Assembly (NCBI RefSeq): GCF_900114915.1
Contig: NZ_FOUS01000004.1
Location: forward strand, 1-64,000
Direction: 5' to 3'
DNA length: 64,000 bases
Source of the DNA: Bradyrhizobium sp. Rc3b
GTDB taxonomy: Bacteria; Pseudomonadota; Alphaproteobacteria; Rhizobiales; Xanthobacteraceae
The position numbers and the translations under genes are program-made. Each line of letters opens with the position of its first letter. The stretch's first letter is position 1. Positions 52,362 to 62,126 of this stretch are shown piece by piece. The notes beneath the pieces are model-generated. The model was not told where the DNA came from and made no database searches. It saw only the letters and a program-made list of their open reading frames with translations.

Positions 52362-52931
52362 TCACTTGGCCGCGAACGAGGCGAGCACGTCGTCGCTGGT
52401 GACGATGCGCGCGAACTCGCCGTTGAGGTTCGACAACGTCATTGCATGGATTTGCTCGGCGGAATGCTTGTCGCCGTCGGGCCCGACGCGGTCGAACGTC
52501 CATGTCGCATCGCGCACGAGGTGCGCGTCGAACCCGAGATTGCCGGCCATCCGCGTCGTCGTCTCCACGCAATGATTGGTGGTGGCGCCGCAGATCACGA
52601 GCGTGCCGATGCCGGCCGCGCGCAGGCGCTCTTCCAGGTCGGTGCCGATGAAGGCGCTGTTGACGCGCTTGATGATGACAGTCTCGCCCGGTTGCTCGCG
52701 CGCCTCGTCCTTGACGGCGTAGCCGGAACGCGATGGCAGAAACGATGAATTCGGCTTGGTGCCTTCATGGCGGATATGAAAGATCGGCGCGCCGCGCGCT
52801 CTGAATGCCTGCAACAGACTGGCGATCCGCGCCACCGCATCCGGATTGTTGCGCCGCTGTCCCGCCGCCTCCCATTCGTCGAACGCGCGCTGGACGTCGA
52901 CGACGATGAGAGCGGGGAGGGAGCGAGGCAT
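52362..52931 (-). CDS. Isochorismatase-like cysteine hydrolase
   Basis: 189 residues. Catalytic triad: Asp12 in ALIVVDVQRAF, Lys in TVIIKRVNSAFIGTDLEERL, Cys in VICGATTNHCVETTTRMAGN. This subgroup acts on amides such as nicotinamide, ureido or biuret-like compounds rather than isochorismate. ATG at 52929-52931. It stands alone; no operon partner. Confidence 0.88.
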   Translation of the reverse strand: MPRSLPALIVVDVQRAFDEWEAAGQRRNNPDAVARIASLLQAFRARGAPIFHIRHEGTKPNSSFLPSRSGYAVKDEAREQPGETVIIKRVNSAFIGTDLEERLRAAGIGTLVICGATTNHCVETTTRMAGNLGFDAHLVRDATWTFDRVGPDGDKHSAEQIHAMTLSNLNGEFARIVTSDDVLASFAAK

Positions 52932-53178
52932 GGAGGTGCTTTCGGTTCTATTGCTGAGTCAATTATGCGAGGCGAAGACGACGACGGGCAATGTCAATCT
53001 TCCCTCGTTTCGAGCCCCGTAGCCCGGATGCGGATTGGGAAAGCCGTGGCGTTCGGAGAGCGCCGCGAGGAACGCGTCCTTGCATGGCCGCCTTGCTGAG
53101 GATCAAAGCGGCAAGGGCTGGCCGGCCTAGTGTCGAGGCACCAAATGGTTGGGAATCGATGAGATGCGAGAGGACGCC

Positions 53179-55005
53179 ATGCCGGGGCCGACGAGTCAAC
53201 CGGACGGACTTGCCGGGATCAGGACGCTGCCGGAGCTGCTGCACTGGCGCGTCAAGGCGACGCCGGCGGCGGAGGCTTGCCGCCATTTCGATGCGACCGC
53301 GCGGCGCTGGGTCAGCCAGTCCTGGCGCGAGATCGATGCGCGATTCGAGCTGTGGCGGCGCGCGCTCGCCGCGGAGGAGTTCGCGCCGGGCGAACGCGTC
53401 GCCATCCTGATGCCGAATGGCATTGCGCATATCGCCATGGACCAGGCGGCGCTGTCGCGCGGCCTCGTGCCGGTGCCGATGCATGCCGTCGACAACCCCG
53501 ACAGCATCGCCTACGTCCTCGTCGATTCCGGCGCGCTGCTCCTGTTCGTCGATACACTGGAGCGCTGGCAGGCGATCGTGGCGACCGGCCAGCCGCTCGA
53601 CCATCTCAAGCGCGTCGTCTGCGCGGACGCAGGCGGGCTCATCACGCCGGACGCGCGCATCGTCGGGCTCGACCACTGGCTCGCACAAGCAGCCGGCGCG
53701 ACCGCGCCGCTGCCCGATGTCGTGATCCAGCCGGACGATCTCGCCGCCATCGTCTACACCTCGGGCACGACCGGGCGGCCGAAGGGCGTGATGCTGTCGC
53801 ACGGCAATGTCGTCGCCAATGTGAAGGCGATCGCGCATCGCATCGCCGCCGAACCGCACGACGTCTTCCTGTCCTTCCTGCCGCTCTCGCACACCTTCGA
53901 GCGCACCGGCGGCTATTATTATCCGATCGCGGCCGGCGCCTGCGTCGCCTATGCCCGCTCGGTGCCGCAACTCTCGGAGGACCTGAAGCGTGTGCGGCCG
54001 ACGGTGCTGATCTCGGTGCCGCGGATCTACGAGCGCATCTACGCGCTGATCATGCAGCATCGCGCATCAGCTGGAAGTATCGAACGCGCGCTGCTCGACC
54101 TCACCATAGCCGTCGGCGGGCGCCGTTTCGATGCACGGCAGCGGCATGGCGTGCCGTCGCTGCTGGACCGGCTGGCCTGGCCGCTGCTCAAGCGGCTCGT
54201 CGCCGATAAGGTGCTGGCGCGGCTCGGCGGCCGCCTGCGCGTCGCGGTCTCGGGCGGGGCGCCGATCGCGCAGCCCGTCATTCGCCTGTTTCTCGCGCTC
54301 GGGCTCGACGTCCTCCAGGGCTACGGCATGACGGAGACCTCGCCGGTGGTGTCGGTCAACACCATCGATGACAATGATCCGCACTCGGTCGGCCACGTCC
54401 TCGACGGCGTCGAGGCGAGGCTAGGCGAGAACGACGAATTGTTGGTGCGCAGCCCCAGTGTGATGCTCGGCTATTGGCACAAGCCGGACGAGACGCGCCG
54501 CGTCAAGGACGCCGACGGCTGGCTGCACACCGGCGACCAGGCCCGCATTGAGAACGGGCGTATCACCATCACCGGCCGCATCAAGGACATCCTGGTCACG
54601 TCGACCGGCGAGAAGATCGCGCCGGTGGATCTGGAGACCGCGATCCTCGCCGATCCCCTGTTCGAGCAGGCGCTGGTGGTCGGCGAGCAGCGGCCGTTCC
54701 TTACCGCGCTGGTCGTGCTGAATGCCAAGGCCTGGGTGCAGGAGAAGGAACGGTTAGCTGCCAGCGGCAAGCAAGGCGGCGCGGCGGAACGGGCCGCCCT
54801 GCTGGCCAGGATCGCCGCGGCCGTGAAGGCCTATCCGTCCTACGCGACACCGCGCGCGGTGTGGTGGACGCTCGATCCGTGGACCATCGCGAGCGGCCTG
54901 CTCACGCCGACGCTGAAGAACAAGCGGCCCGCGCTCGAACGCCGCTTCGCAGACGAGATCGAAGACGTCTATGCGAAGAAGCCCGCGGCGATAACGCCGA
55001 CGTGA
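53179..55005 (+). CDS. Long-chain acyl-CoA synthetase (AMP-forming)
   Basis: 608 residues, ANL superfamily, FadD15-like. P-loop IVYTSGTTGRPKGVMLSHGN, FLPLSHTFERTGGYYYP, GYGMTETSPVVSVN, WLHTGDQARIENGRITITGR and GEKIAPVDLETAI. Activates long-chain fatty acids with ATP and CoA. ATG at 53179 is preferred because AGAGGA stands six bases before it; upstream ATG 53164 and TTG 53149 are in frame. 94 bases before oleate hydratase, suggesting joint fatty-acid processing. Confidence 0.9.
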   Translation: MPGPTSQPDGLAGIRTLPELLHWRVKATPAAEACRHFDATARRWVSQSWREIDARFELWRRALAAEEFAPGERVAILMPNGIAHIAMDQAALSRGLVPVPMHAVDNPDSIAYVLVDSGALLLFVDTLERWQAIVATGQPLDHLKRVVCADAGGLITPDARIVGLDHWLAQAAGATAPLPDVVIQPDDLAAIVYTSGTTGRPKGVMLSHGNVVANVKAIAHRIAAEPHDVFLSFLPLSHTFERTGGYYYPIAAGACVAYARSVPQLSEDLKRVRPTVLISVPRIYERIYALIMQHRASAGSIERALLDLTIAVGGRRFDARQRHGVPSLLDRLAWPLLKRLVADKVLARLGGRLRVAVSGGAPIAQPVIRLFLALGLDVLQGYGMTETSPVVSVNTIDDNDPHSVGHVLDGVEARLGENDELLVRSPSVMLGYWHKPDETRRVKDADGWLHTGDQARIENGRITITGRIKDILVTSTGEKIAPVDLETAILADPLFEQALVVGEQRPFLTALVVLNAKAWVQEKERLAASGKQGGAAERAALLARIAAAVKAYPSYATPRAVWWTLDPWTIASGLLTPTLKNKRPALERRFADEIEDVYAKKPAAITPT

Positions 55006-55099
55006 ATTCGCCTCTCCCCGCGGTTGATCCAGCGCAACTTCGGCCCCTGCCTCGCGATGCAATGTCGCCCTCGAATTCGAACGGCAGTCGAGGCAAGTC

Positions 55100-56659
55100 A
55101 TGAAGGCGTATTTCATCGGCGGTGGCATTGGTTCGCTCGCGGGCGCGGCGTTCCTGATTCGCGACGCGCAGCAGCCGGGGCGTGACATCGTGATCCATGA
55201 GGCGCAGCCGCTGGTCGGCGGCAGCCTCGACGGCGCGCTGCTCGCGAACGGCGCCTATTCGCTGCGCGGCGGACGCATGCTGACCACCGACCATTACGAA
55301 TGCACCTGGGATCTGCTCTCCAGCATCCCTTCGCTCGAGCATCCCGGCCGCAGCGTGCGCGACGAGACCATCGCGTTCAACCTGGAGAACCCGGCGCACT
55401 CGCAGGCGCGGCTGGTCGATCGCAACCGTTTCAAGCTCGACGTCTCGCATATGGGCTTTTCCGCGCGCGACCGGCTCGAGCTGTTGCGGCTCACCGAGGC
55501 TTCGGAGGAGACACTCGGCAACAGCCGCATCACCGACTGGCTCTCGCCAAAATTCTTCGAGTCCAATTTCTGGTACATGTGGCAGACTACCTTCGCGTTC
55601 CAGCCCTGGCACAGCGCGGTCGAGCTGAAGCGCTATCTGCACCGCTTCATGAACGAGTTTCCGCGCATCGAGACGCTCGCCGGCGTCAAGCGCACCGTCT
55701 ACAATCAGTATGATGCGATCGTGCGGCCGCTTGCTGACTGGCTGAAGCGGCAGGGCGTGCAATTCGTGCGCGGCACCCGCGTCACCGACATGGCGATCGA
55801 GAGCGAGGACGGACGGTTGCGGGTGCGCCAGCTCGTGCTCGATCGCGACGGCCGCATCGCCAATGTCCGGCTCGAGGACGGCGATCTCGTATTCTTCCAG
55901 AACGGCTCGATGACGGACGCCTCGAGCCTCGGCACCATGACCGAGCCGCCGCCGCATCTGACCAAGAAAGACAGCCAGGGCTGGGCGCTGTGGGAGACGA
56001 TCGCGAAGGAGCGTCCCGAATTCGGCAATCCCGCCGCGTTCAACAGCTCGATCCCTGAATCCTATTGGCTGTCCTTCACCGTCACCTGCCGCGATCCACT
56101 CTTCTTCGAGAAGATGGAGGCGTTCTCCGGCAACCGGGCCGGCACCGGCGGCCTCGTCACGTTCAAGGATTCCAACTGGCTGATGTCGGTCGTGCTCTAT
56201 CACCAGCCGCATTTCGCCGGACAGCCGAACAATGTGCAGGTGTTCTGGGGCTATGCGCTACATCCCGACCGCGTCGGCAATTTCGTTGCCAAGCCGATGT
56301 CCGATTGCGGCGGCGCGGAGATCCTGAAGGAGCTGTGCGGCCATTTGAATTTCGATGTGAGCGTGTTCGCGGACGCGATCTGCGTTCCCTGCCGCATGCC
56401 CTACATCACCAGCATGTTCATGCCGCGCAATCTGGCCGACCGGCCGCTGCCGGTGCCGAAGAATTCGGTCAACCTCGCTTTCGTCAGCCAGTTCGTCGAA
56501 ATCCCCGACGACGTCGTGTTCACGGTCGAATATTCGGTGCGCGCGGCGCAGATGGCGGTCTATCAGCTCATGAAGATCGATCGCCCGGTGCCGCCGGTGA
56601 CGCGGCACGACAAGTCGCTCGCGGTGATCTTCGCAACGCTGGAAAAGGCGTTCGCGTGA
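55100..56659 (+). CDS. ohyA: Oleate hydratase (MCRA family)
   Basis: 519 residues. FAD motif YFIGGGIGSLAGAAFLIRDA, and the family hallmark LRGGRMLTTDHYECTWDLLS (catalytic Glu), with FWYMWQTTFAFQPWHSAVEL and MPYITSMFMPRNLADRP downstream. Adds water to the cis-9 double bond of oleate to give 10-hydroxystearate; FAD is structural. Slightly shorter than many family members. Follows the acyl-CoA synthetase on the same strand. Confidence 0.93.
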   Translation: MKAYFIGGGIGSLAGAAFLIRDAQQPGRDIVIHEAQPLVGGSLDGALLANGAYSLRGGRMLTTDHYECTWDLLSSIPSLEHPGRSVRDETIAFNLENPAHSQARLVDRNRFKLDVSHMGFSARDRLELLRLTEASEETLGNSRITDWLSPKFFESNFWYMWQTTFAFQPWHSAVELKRYLHRFMNEFPRIETLAGVKRTVYNQYDAIVRPLADWLKRQGVQFVRGTRVTDMAIESEDGRLRVRQLVLDRDGRIANVRLEDGDLVFFQNGSMTDASSLGTMTEPPPHLTKKDSQGWALWETIAKERPEFGNPAAFNSSIPESYWLSFTVTCRDPLFFEKMEAFSGNRAGTGGLVTFKDSNWLMSVVLYHQPHFAGQPNNVQVFWGYALHPDRVGNFVAKPMSDCGGAEILKELCGHLNFDVSVFADAICVPCRMPYITSMFMPRNLADRPLPVPKNSVNLAFVSQFVEIPDDVVFTVEYSVRAAQMAVYQLMKIDRPVPPVTRHDKSLAVIFATLEKAFA

Positions 56660-56694
56660 CGGCTGGCCAGCGTCGCTGGCGCCTGCGATAGGAG

Positions 56695-58551
56695 CTATCG
56701 CAACGCTGCCAGCGGCAGGCTAACGTGAAAGACGGCGCCCCCTGACGGCGCGTTCTCTGCCCAGATGCGCCCGCCATGCGCCTCGACGATGGTATGGGCG
56801 ATCGAGAGGCCGATGCCCATGCCTTGGGTCTTGGTCGTGAAGAACGGCTCGAAGATCTCCGTCATCTTCTCCGCCAGGATCCCGTCGCCGGCATCGGCGA
56901 CCGAGACGAGGGCCACATTACCGTCGGCAAGACTGGTTCGGCCGATGACGCGGCGCCGCTTGTCCGGGAGATGCGCCACGGCATCGATGCCGTTCACGAC
57001 GAGATTCAGGATGGCCTGCTGGAGCTGAACCTTATCGCCCTTAACGCGGATATCCGCGGATGAGGGTTCGGTCATGAGTTCGACGTCGTGGGTCAGGGCC
57101 TGCACGGAGAGGAATCGAAACACCTCGCCAACCATCGCATTGAGATCGAGCTCGCGCCGTTCGGTCGGGTCTCGCTTCAGAAACGAGCGCAGCCGGCTGA
57201 TGACGTCGGCGGCCCGCTGATCGTCCCGGCGAATGTGGTCCAATAAGTCCCCGATCTCGCCGAGGTCGGGCGCCGGATTCCGCAAGATCTGCTGGGCCGT
57301 CTCGGCATTGATCAGGATGGCGGCGAGCGGCTGGTTCAGCTCGTGGGCGAGCGAGGCGGACATCTCACCCGCGGTGGCGCGGCGATTCATGTGGGCGAGC
57401 TCCGACATGCGTTGCCGCGCCTCGACCTCGGCCACGAAGCGCAAGCGGCGCTCGCGCAGCAGAATGGCGATCATCAGCGCCTGCACCAGAACGACACTGG
57501 CGACGATGGTGGCGTGCCAGTGATACTTCTCCCAGAAGGTTGGTTCACGGAAACGCACCTCGCTGCCGGGAGGCAGATGGGCCTCGTCCACGTTCCAGCG
57601 TTTCAGCTCCCGCCAGTCGAAGATCGGCTTCACGTGATTCCCGCCGAAGGGGACGATGCTCGACGGGGCCTCGCCGCCGAGAATCCGCATGGCGACTTCG
57701 CCGGCTTCCCGTCCGATCATTTCGGGCAGCAGCAGGAAGCCGCCCACGCCCGAGCGCCCGAGGAACGTATCGGACGTGATGATGATCGGGCGGTTGGCGC
57801 TCTCGGCGATGCGTGCGAGCGCGGCGGCCGGGGAATAATAAGTGCCTTCGCCGTCGGAATACATCGCCGAGGTCAAGATCGCGGAGCGGGCGGGCAGGGA
57901 CGCGACGTGAGCGCGGACCTCGCGCAGCACCGCGCCCGACAGATCGGTGACTTCGAGGTCGGGCATTGCCGCCGCGAAGTCCTGCTTCCAGTGTCCGTAT
58001 GTCAGCGGATTCTTCCAGGCCTCGCCGACGAGAACGACCCGGTTGAGGTCGGGAACGACAGCGCGGGCTGCGGTCAGCAGCTGCGCCGGTCTCACCCGTG
58101 TGAAGACGGTCGTCGTGTTGGGCAGGAACAGCGCGCGCGTCTCGGGCAGATCGGGCACGAAGCCGTAGACGACCGGTGCATCTGGCCAGATCTCCTGCTT
58201 GCGCTTCCGAAGGAATTTCGCCGATGAAACTCCGATCGAAACGATGACGTCGATCGGCTGCTGCGCATATTTGGTCTTGAAGTGACCGACCAGGCTCTCT
58301 TCGTAGTCCGGTCCCGGGAAGCGGGCGAGATCGAGGCTCTCGCCGTAGGTCACCGTGTGACTCGTCCCGTTCGGCTTCGCGACGGCGCGGATGCCGGCAA
58401 ATATCTCGGAATAGAAGGGCGAGCGAAAATCAGCCTCTTCCAGAACCAGGATCGAACGCTGCCGCTTGCCGTCGGCCGCGATGCATTCACGCGACAGGCT
58501 TGCGAGGAGGAAGATGAACAGGATGCGCATGAGCCCGGTGATCATACGCAT
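56695..58551 (-). CDS. Sensor histidine kinase with ABC-type periplasmic sensor domain
   Basis: 618 residues. Signal/TM at N terminus (ILFIFLLASLSRECIA), a periplasmic ABC_sub_bind-like domain (~30-345, VIVSIGVSSAKFLRKRKQEI, PIIITSDTFLGRSGVGGFLL), TM ~350-372 (ATIVASVVLVQALMIAILLR), then HisKA with SASLAHELNQPLAAILINAE (phospho-His) and HATPase_c: N box LNLVVNGIDAV, VADAGDGI, FFTTKTQGMGIGLSI. No response regulator is adjacent, so it is an orphan kinase. ATG at 58549-58551; later in-frame ATGs are possible. Convergent with ohyA. Confidence 0.88.
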   Translation of the reverse strand: MRMITGLMRILFIFLLASLSRECIAADGKRQRSILVLEEADFRSPFYSEIFAGIRAVAKPNGTSHTVTYGESLDLARFPGPDYEESLVGHFKTKYAQQPIDVIVSIGVSSAKFLRKRKQEIWPDAPVVYGFVPDLPETRALFLPNTTTVFTRVRPAQLLTAARAVVPDLNRVVLVGEAWKNPLTYGHWKQDFAAAMPDLEVTDLSGAVLREVRAHVASLPARSAILTSAMYSDGEGTYYSPAAALARIAESANRPIIITSDTFLGRSGVGGFLLLPEMIGREAGEVAMRILGGEAPSSIVPFGGNHVKPIFDWRELKRWNVDEAHLPPGSEVRFREPTFWEKYHWHATIVASVVLVQALMIAILLRERRLRFVAEVEARQRMSELAHMNRRATAGEMSASLAHELNQPLAAILINAETAQQILRNPAPDLGEIGDLLDHIRRDDQRAADVISRLRSFLKRDPTERRELDLNAMVGEVFRFLSVQALTHDVELMTEPSSADIRVKGDKVQLQQAILNLVVNGIDAVAHLPDKRRRVIGRTSLADGNVALVSVADAGDGILAEKMTEIFEPFFTTKTQGMGIGLSIAHTIVEAHGGRIWAENAPSGGAVFHVSLPLAALR

Positions 58552-58693
58552 TGCCGGGCTCTCGGCCCCGCCTCCAGTTGCAATCGGGCTTCCTCGGTGA
58601 GGACGCGCGCGAGAGCATACAAGCCGGACCTGGAGTTTCAAACGGAAGGATGCGCTTTCACTTCGCCGACACAGCAGGCGAGACGAAGTGCCG

Positions 58694-59281
58694 CTATTTG
58701 AACGGGTCCTGGATCGAGGGCAGCGATTGCCGGATGCGGCGCACGCTCACCGGCGTACCGTCGGAGACGAACAGCAGTTCATATTGCCGGCCCTCGCTGT
58801 CGGTGGCGGAGCAGGTGACGTCGGTCACCTTCCTGGCGGCGAAATTGCCGGTCTGGCGGCAGAGGCCGGTGGAGGTCTGCTCGGCCGGCACCGGCAGGCC
58901 GTCGACCCTGGGCCGGTCCTTGGAGTTGAGCAGCATGCGGTCGATCGGCAGCTCGTAGGAATTGTCGTCGGCGCGCTTGCCGTTCTCGCCGGAGAACGAC
59001 ACGACGTGGCTGTCGTCGGAGGGATCGTCGACCGCGACCGCGAAATTGACCCGGCCCTTGTCGCCGTGGGCGTAGGCCACCGTCTTGCAGGCGAAGGTGC
59101 GCCCGGCAACCTTGAAGGTCTTGCAGTGGCCGGACATCAGCGCCAGCAGGTCGATGAAGGCATTCTGCGGCGCCGGCGGGTTGTTGACCGGGATCGGCTT
59201 GGAAGTCTCGGCAAAACAAGGACTTGCCAACGCGGCGGCGAAGACTAGCTTGGCGGCCAGAAGCGGTCGGCAGAGGCGCAT
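58694..59281 (-). CDS. Secreted hypothetical protein (195 aa)
   Basis: 195 residues. Signal peptide ~1-24 (LLAAKLVFAAALASPCFA). Mature part with FIDLLALMSGHCKTFKVAGR, TFACKTVAYAHGDKGRVNFA and GNFAARKVTDVTCSATDSEG; three or more Cys may form disulfides. Mostly beta strands. I know no function. ATG at 59279-59281; a GTG 12 bases upstream is an alternative. Confidence 0.7.
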   Translation of the reverse strand: MRLCRPLLAAKLVFAAALASPCFAETSKPIPVNNPPAPQNAFIDLLALMSGHCKTFKVAGRTFACKTVAYAHGDKGRVNFAVAVDDPSDDSHVVSFSGENGKRADDNSYELPIDRMLLNSKDRPRVDGLPVPAEQTSTGLCRQTGNFAARKVTDVTCSATDSEGRQYELLFVSDGTPVSVRRIRQSLPSIQDPFK

Positions 59282-59473
59282 CGGAAGGCTCACGTGCCAG
59301 GGAACCACGGTCGGGTTCCGCACCATAACGATCGAACCGCAAATTGGTTGCGATCCCGTTTGTCCTGCAAGTCCCGCCTGGAATACCACCGCGCCACCCC
59401 CGACGGCGTCCACATCGCCCAAACCGTCCCGCAGGCACTTGCCGTCAGGCCGGTGTTTTTTTCGTGGCGGAAC

Positions 59474-60787
59474 TCAGGCCATTGCCGCCTGCCAGCGCGC
59501 ATCGCGAAGCGAAGGTCGGCGGTGCAGGCGGGCATCCAGCACGGCGCGGGCGCGGGCCAGCTCGCCGCTGCGCATCAGGGCGACGATGTAGGTGTCCTCG
59601 ACCAGCTCGCGCTGGGCATGGCTGCCGCCGATCCGTACGACCTCGCCGAGGACCGGCGCCAGCGTTTGCGCGCATGAGGCGTAATCCTCATCCGCAAAGG
59701 CCGCCAGCGCGCGGAAGATCGCCGGCACCACGGGGCCGGCCGGCAGCTTGCCCTCGGCGAGGCGCTGCTCGATGGCCGCAAGGCGCGTGGTGAGCGCCGC
59801 GTGATTCTGCGTCGCTGCCGCGAACAGCGCCATGTGGATGTCGGCGAAAGACAGGCTCGACTTCGGAAACAGCTTTTGCGCGCTGGCGTCGGCGTCGAGC
59901 CACAGCTCCCTCGGCACGGAATGGCCGTAAGCCGACAGGCGCCACAGCAGCGAGGCGGCATCGGTGATGACGTTGAGCGGCGGCGCCTGCGTGACTGATG
60001 GCTGAAGCACGTCGGCATAGATCGCGAGCGCGCGAGCCGCATCGCCATGCTCGAGCGCGCCGAGCGCCTGGTGCCAGCTGATATGGCCGTGCAGAATTCC
60101 GGCGCGGTCGTAAGAGGGGATCCAGTCGTCGACGAGGCGGTCGGCCGCCTCGATCGAGCCGTCCTCGAACATTGCATGCAGCACCGCGTGTGCGGCGTGG
60201 GCATTCTGACGGCGTAAATTGAAGCCGCGCTCGGTCATGGCGCGACCGCGTGCGACGTCGCCGTTCTCGGTCATCGCCCAGCCGGCCATGGTCAGGAACC
60301 ACCAATCCTCGCCATAATGCTGCGCAAGCGGCTCGCACAGCTCATGCCGCGCGCGGTCGTGGTCAGCTATGCCGGAGAAGGCGAACAGGCCGAACGCGCC
60401 GAGCGGCAGCGACAGCACCAATGCATCGCGCGGCCAGCTCTCGATATGCCTCAGCGTCGACACGATCGCCTCCGGCAGCCGGCCCTCGATCGCCAGCGCC
60501 AGCGTCTCGACATGCGAGCGCTCGCGCTCTGTGCCGCGCTTGGCGACCAGCTCGCGCGCAAGCGCCGCCTTTTGCCGGGCCAGATCGCCCTGCTGGTAGA
60601 ACGCGTGCACGCGGGCGCGGGCGATATGGGGAAGCGCGAAATCCGGATCGGTCGCAATCGCGCGCTCCAGCATCTCCGCCATGCCGGTCCAGCCCGCGAG
60701 CATGAGATCGACGCCTTCGCGATAGGCGGATGCAGCCGCATCGGATGTGGTGGAGAGCGGCAGGCCGTAGCGGTCTTCGAGCGCCAT
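59474..60787 (-). CDS. Tetratricopeptide repeat protein, TTC38-like
   Basis: 437 residues, all helical, with degenerate TPR units: REGVDLMLAGWTGMAEMLER, AIATDPDFALPHIARARVHA, RGRAMTERGFNLRRQNAHAA, RLVDDWIPSYDRAGILHGHI, SWHQALGALEHGDAARALAI. The arrangement and length match the TTC38 (tetratricopeptide repeat protein 38) family found from bacteria to animals. Function unknown; probably a protein scaffold. It starts 15 bases after the stop-adjacent aldo/keto reductase region on the same strand. Confidence 0.85.
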   Translation of the reverse strand: MALEDRYGLPLSTTSDAAASAYREGVDLMLAGWTGMAEMLERAIATDPDFALPHIARARVHAFYQQGDLARQKAALARELVAKRGTERERSHVETLALAIEGRLPEAIVSTLRHIESWPRDALVLSLPLGAFGLFAFSGIADHDRARHELCEPLAQHYGEDWWFLTMAGWAMTENGDVARGRAMTERGFNLRRQNAHAAHAVLHAMFEDGSIEAADRLVDDWIPSYDRAGILHGHISWHQALGALEHGDAARALAIYADVLQPSVTQAPPLNVITDAASLLWRLSAYGHSVPRELWLDADASAQKLFPKSSLSFADIHMALFAAATQNHAALTTRLAAIEQRLAEGKLPAGPVVPAIFRALAAFADEDYASCAQTLAPVLGEVVRIGGSHAQRELVEDTYIVALMRSGELARARAVLDARLHRRPSLRDARWQAAMA

Positions 60788-60802
60788 CGTCGTCTCCCGG
60801 TT

Positions 60803-61813
60803 TCACGCCGTCCGCGCGCGGCGGCCTTCGATGGGGTAGGCGGGATCGTTGTAGCCCGGCGTCGAGGGGTGGCCCGGCACGACCAGCCGGTCGATCAGCG
60901 CCTCGTCATCCCCAGTGAAGCGGTAGTCGAGCGCGCTGATGTAGCCATCCCATTGCGCCTCGGTGCGGGGACCTGCGACGATCGAGGAGACGAAGGCGGA
61001 GTTGAGCACCCAGGCAACCGCGAACTGGCCGGCGGTAATGCCCTTTTTCTCGGCGTGAGTCTTGATCTCCTGCGCGAGCTGGAGCGATTCCGGCCGCCAT
61101 TCGGTCTGCATCATGCGGGTGTCGTTGCGGCCGGCGCGCGTCTCCTTGTCGGGCGCTGCATCCGGCTTGTACTTGCCGGTGAGCACGCCTCGCGCCAGCG
61201 GGCTGTAGGGCACGATGCCGAGACCGTAATAGGAGCAGGCCGGAAAGTGCTCGACCTCGGGCATGCGATTCATCGCATTGTAATAGGGCTGGCTCACCGC
61301 GGGACGGTCGATGCCGAGACGGTCGCAGATGTTGCAGATCTCGGCGACCCGCCAGGCGCGGTAGTTCGAGACGCCGAAATAGCGCACCTTGCCGACGCGG
61401 ATCAAATCGCCCATCGCGCGCACCGTCTCTTCCAGCGGTGTCGAATGGTCTTCCTTGTGCAGATAGTAGATGTCGATGTGGTCGGTGCCGAGCCGCGCTA
61501 AGCTTTCGTCTACGGCCTGCAGCACCCAGCGCCGTGACAGCCCGCTGCGGTTGGGATCGTCGCCCATGGGGTTGGCGAGTTTGGTGGCGAGCACCCAGGC
61601 GTGACGGTTGCCCGCGATCGCGCGGCCGACCACCTCCTCGGAGCCGCCCTTCGAGTAAGCGTCGGCGGTGTCGATGAAGTTGATGCCGGCGCCATGCGCT
61701 TTGTCGATGATCCGCTTTGACGTGGCTTCATCGGTGGGGCCACCGAACATCATGGTGCCCAGACAGATCGGCGACACTTTCAGGCCGCTGCGGCCGAGCT
61801 GACGGTATTGCAT
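60803..61813 (-). CDS. Aldo/keto reductase
   Basis: 336 residues, (beta/alpha)8 barrel. Start MQYRQLGRSGLKVSPICLGT; tetrad Asp/Tyr in FIDTADAYSKGGSEEVVGRA, Lys in VLATKLANPMGDDP, His in IDIYYLHKEDHSTPLE. C-terminal QFAVAWVLNSAFVSSIVAGP binds NADPH. Reduces aldehydes/ketones; YajO/Tas-like subgroup. ATG at 61811-61813 with GAGGAC upstream. Downstream neighbour is the TPR gene. Confidence 0.92.
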   Translation of the reverse strand: MQYRQLGRSGLKVSPICLGTMMFGGPTDEATSKRIIDKAHGAGINFIDTADAYSKGGSEEVVGRAIAGNRHAWVLATKLANPMGDDPNRSGLSRRWVLQAVDESLARLGTDHIDIYYLHKEDHSTPLEETVRAMGDLIRVGKVRYFGVSNYRAWRVAEICNICDRLGIDRPAVSQPYYNAMNRMPEVEHFPACSYYGLGIVPYSPLARGVLTGKYKPDAAPDKETRAGRNDTRMMQTEWRPESLQLAQEIKTHAEKKGITAGQFAVAWVLNSAFVSSIVAGPRTEAQWDGYISALDYRFTGDDEALIDRLVVPGHPSTPGYNDPAYPIEGRRARTA

Positions 61814-61861
61814 GGGCGGGTCCTCGATATCTTTATGGAGATCAGCATAGCCAGCTACAGT

Positions 61862-62085
61862 CGTCATTGCGAGCGCAGCGAAGCAATCCAGAGATGCGTC
61901 CGCGGATAGATGCTGGATTGCTTCGTCGCAAGAGCTCGTCGCAATGACGCGTGGCGGAAACTGCCCGCCATCCTCACAACTGTCATCGCCCGACTTGATC
62001 GGGCGATCCAGTATTCCAGAGACGGCTATGGTTGAGCCGAGAGGCTGCGGCGTACTGGGTCGCCCGGTCAAGCCGGGCGATGACG
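61862..62085. repeat. Two adjacent CGTCATTGCGAGCGCAGCG / GGGCGATCCAGTA-type hairpin repeats
   Basis: First element, about 61862-61950: CGTCATTGCGAGCGCAGCGA ... GCAATGACG with internal GCAATCCAG / CTGGATTGC arms. Second, about 61985-62085: CGCCCGACTTGATCGGGCGA ... GGTCAAGCCGGGCGATGACG with CCAGTATTCCAGAG between. Both are among the commonest palindromes in rhizobial genomes. They fill the gap before the thioesterase gene. Confidence 0.8.
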
Positions 62086-62126
62086 GCGGAGTGTGTGGTG
62101 GGCTGCGGGGGCAGCCCGACGGCGCG

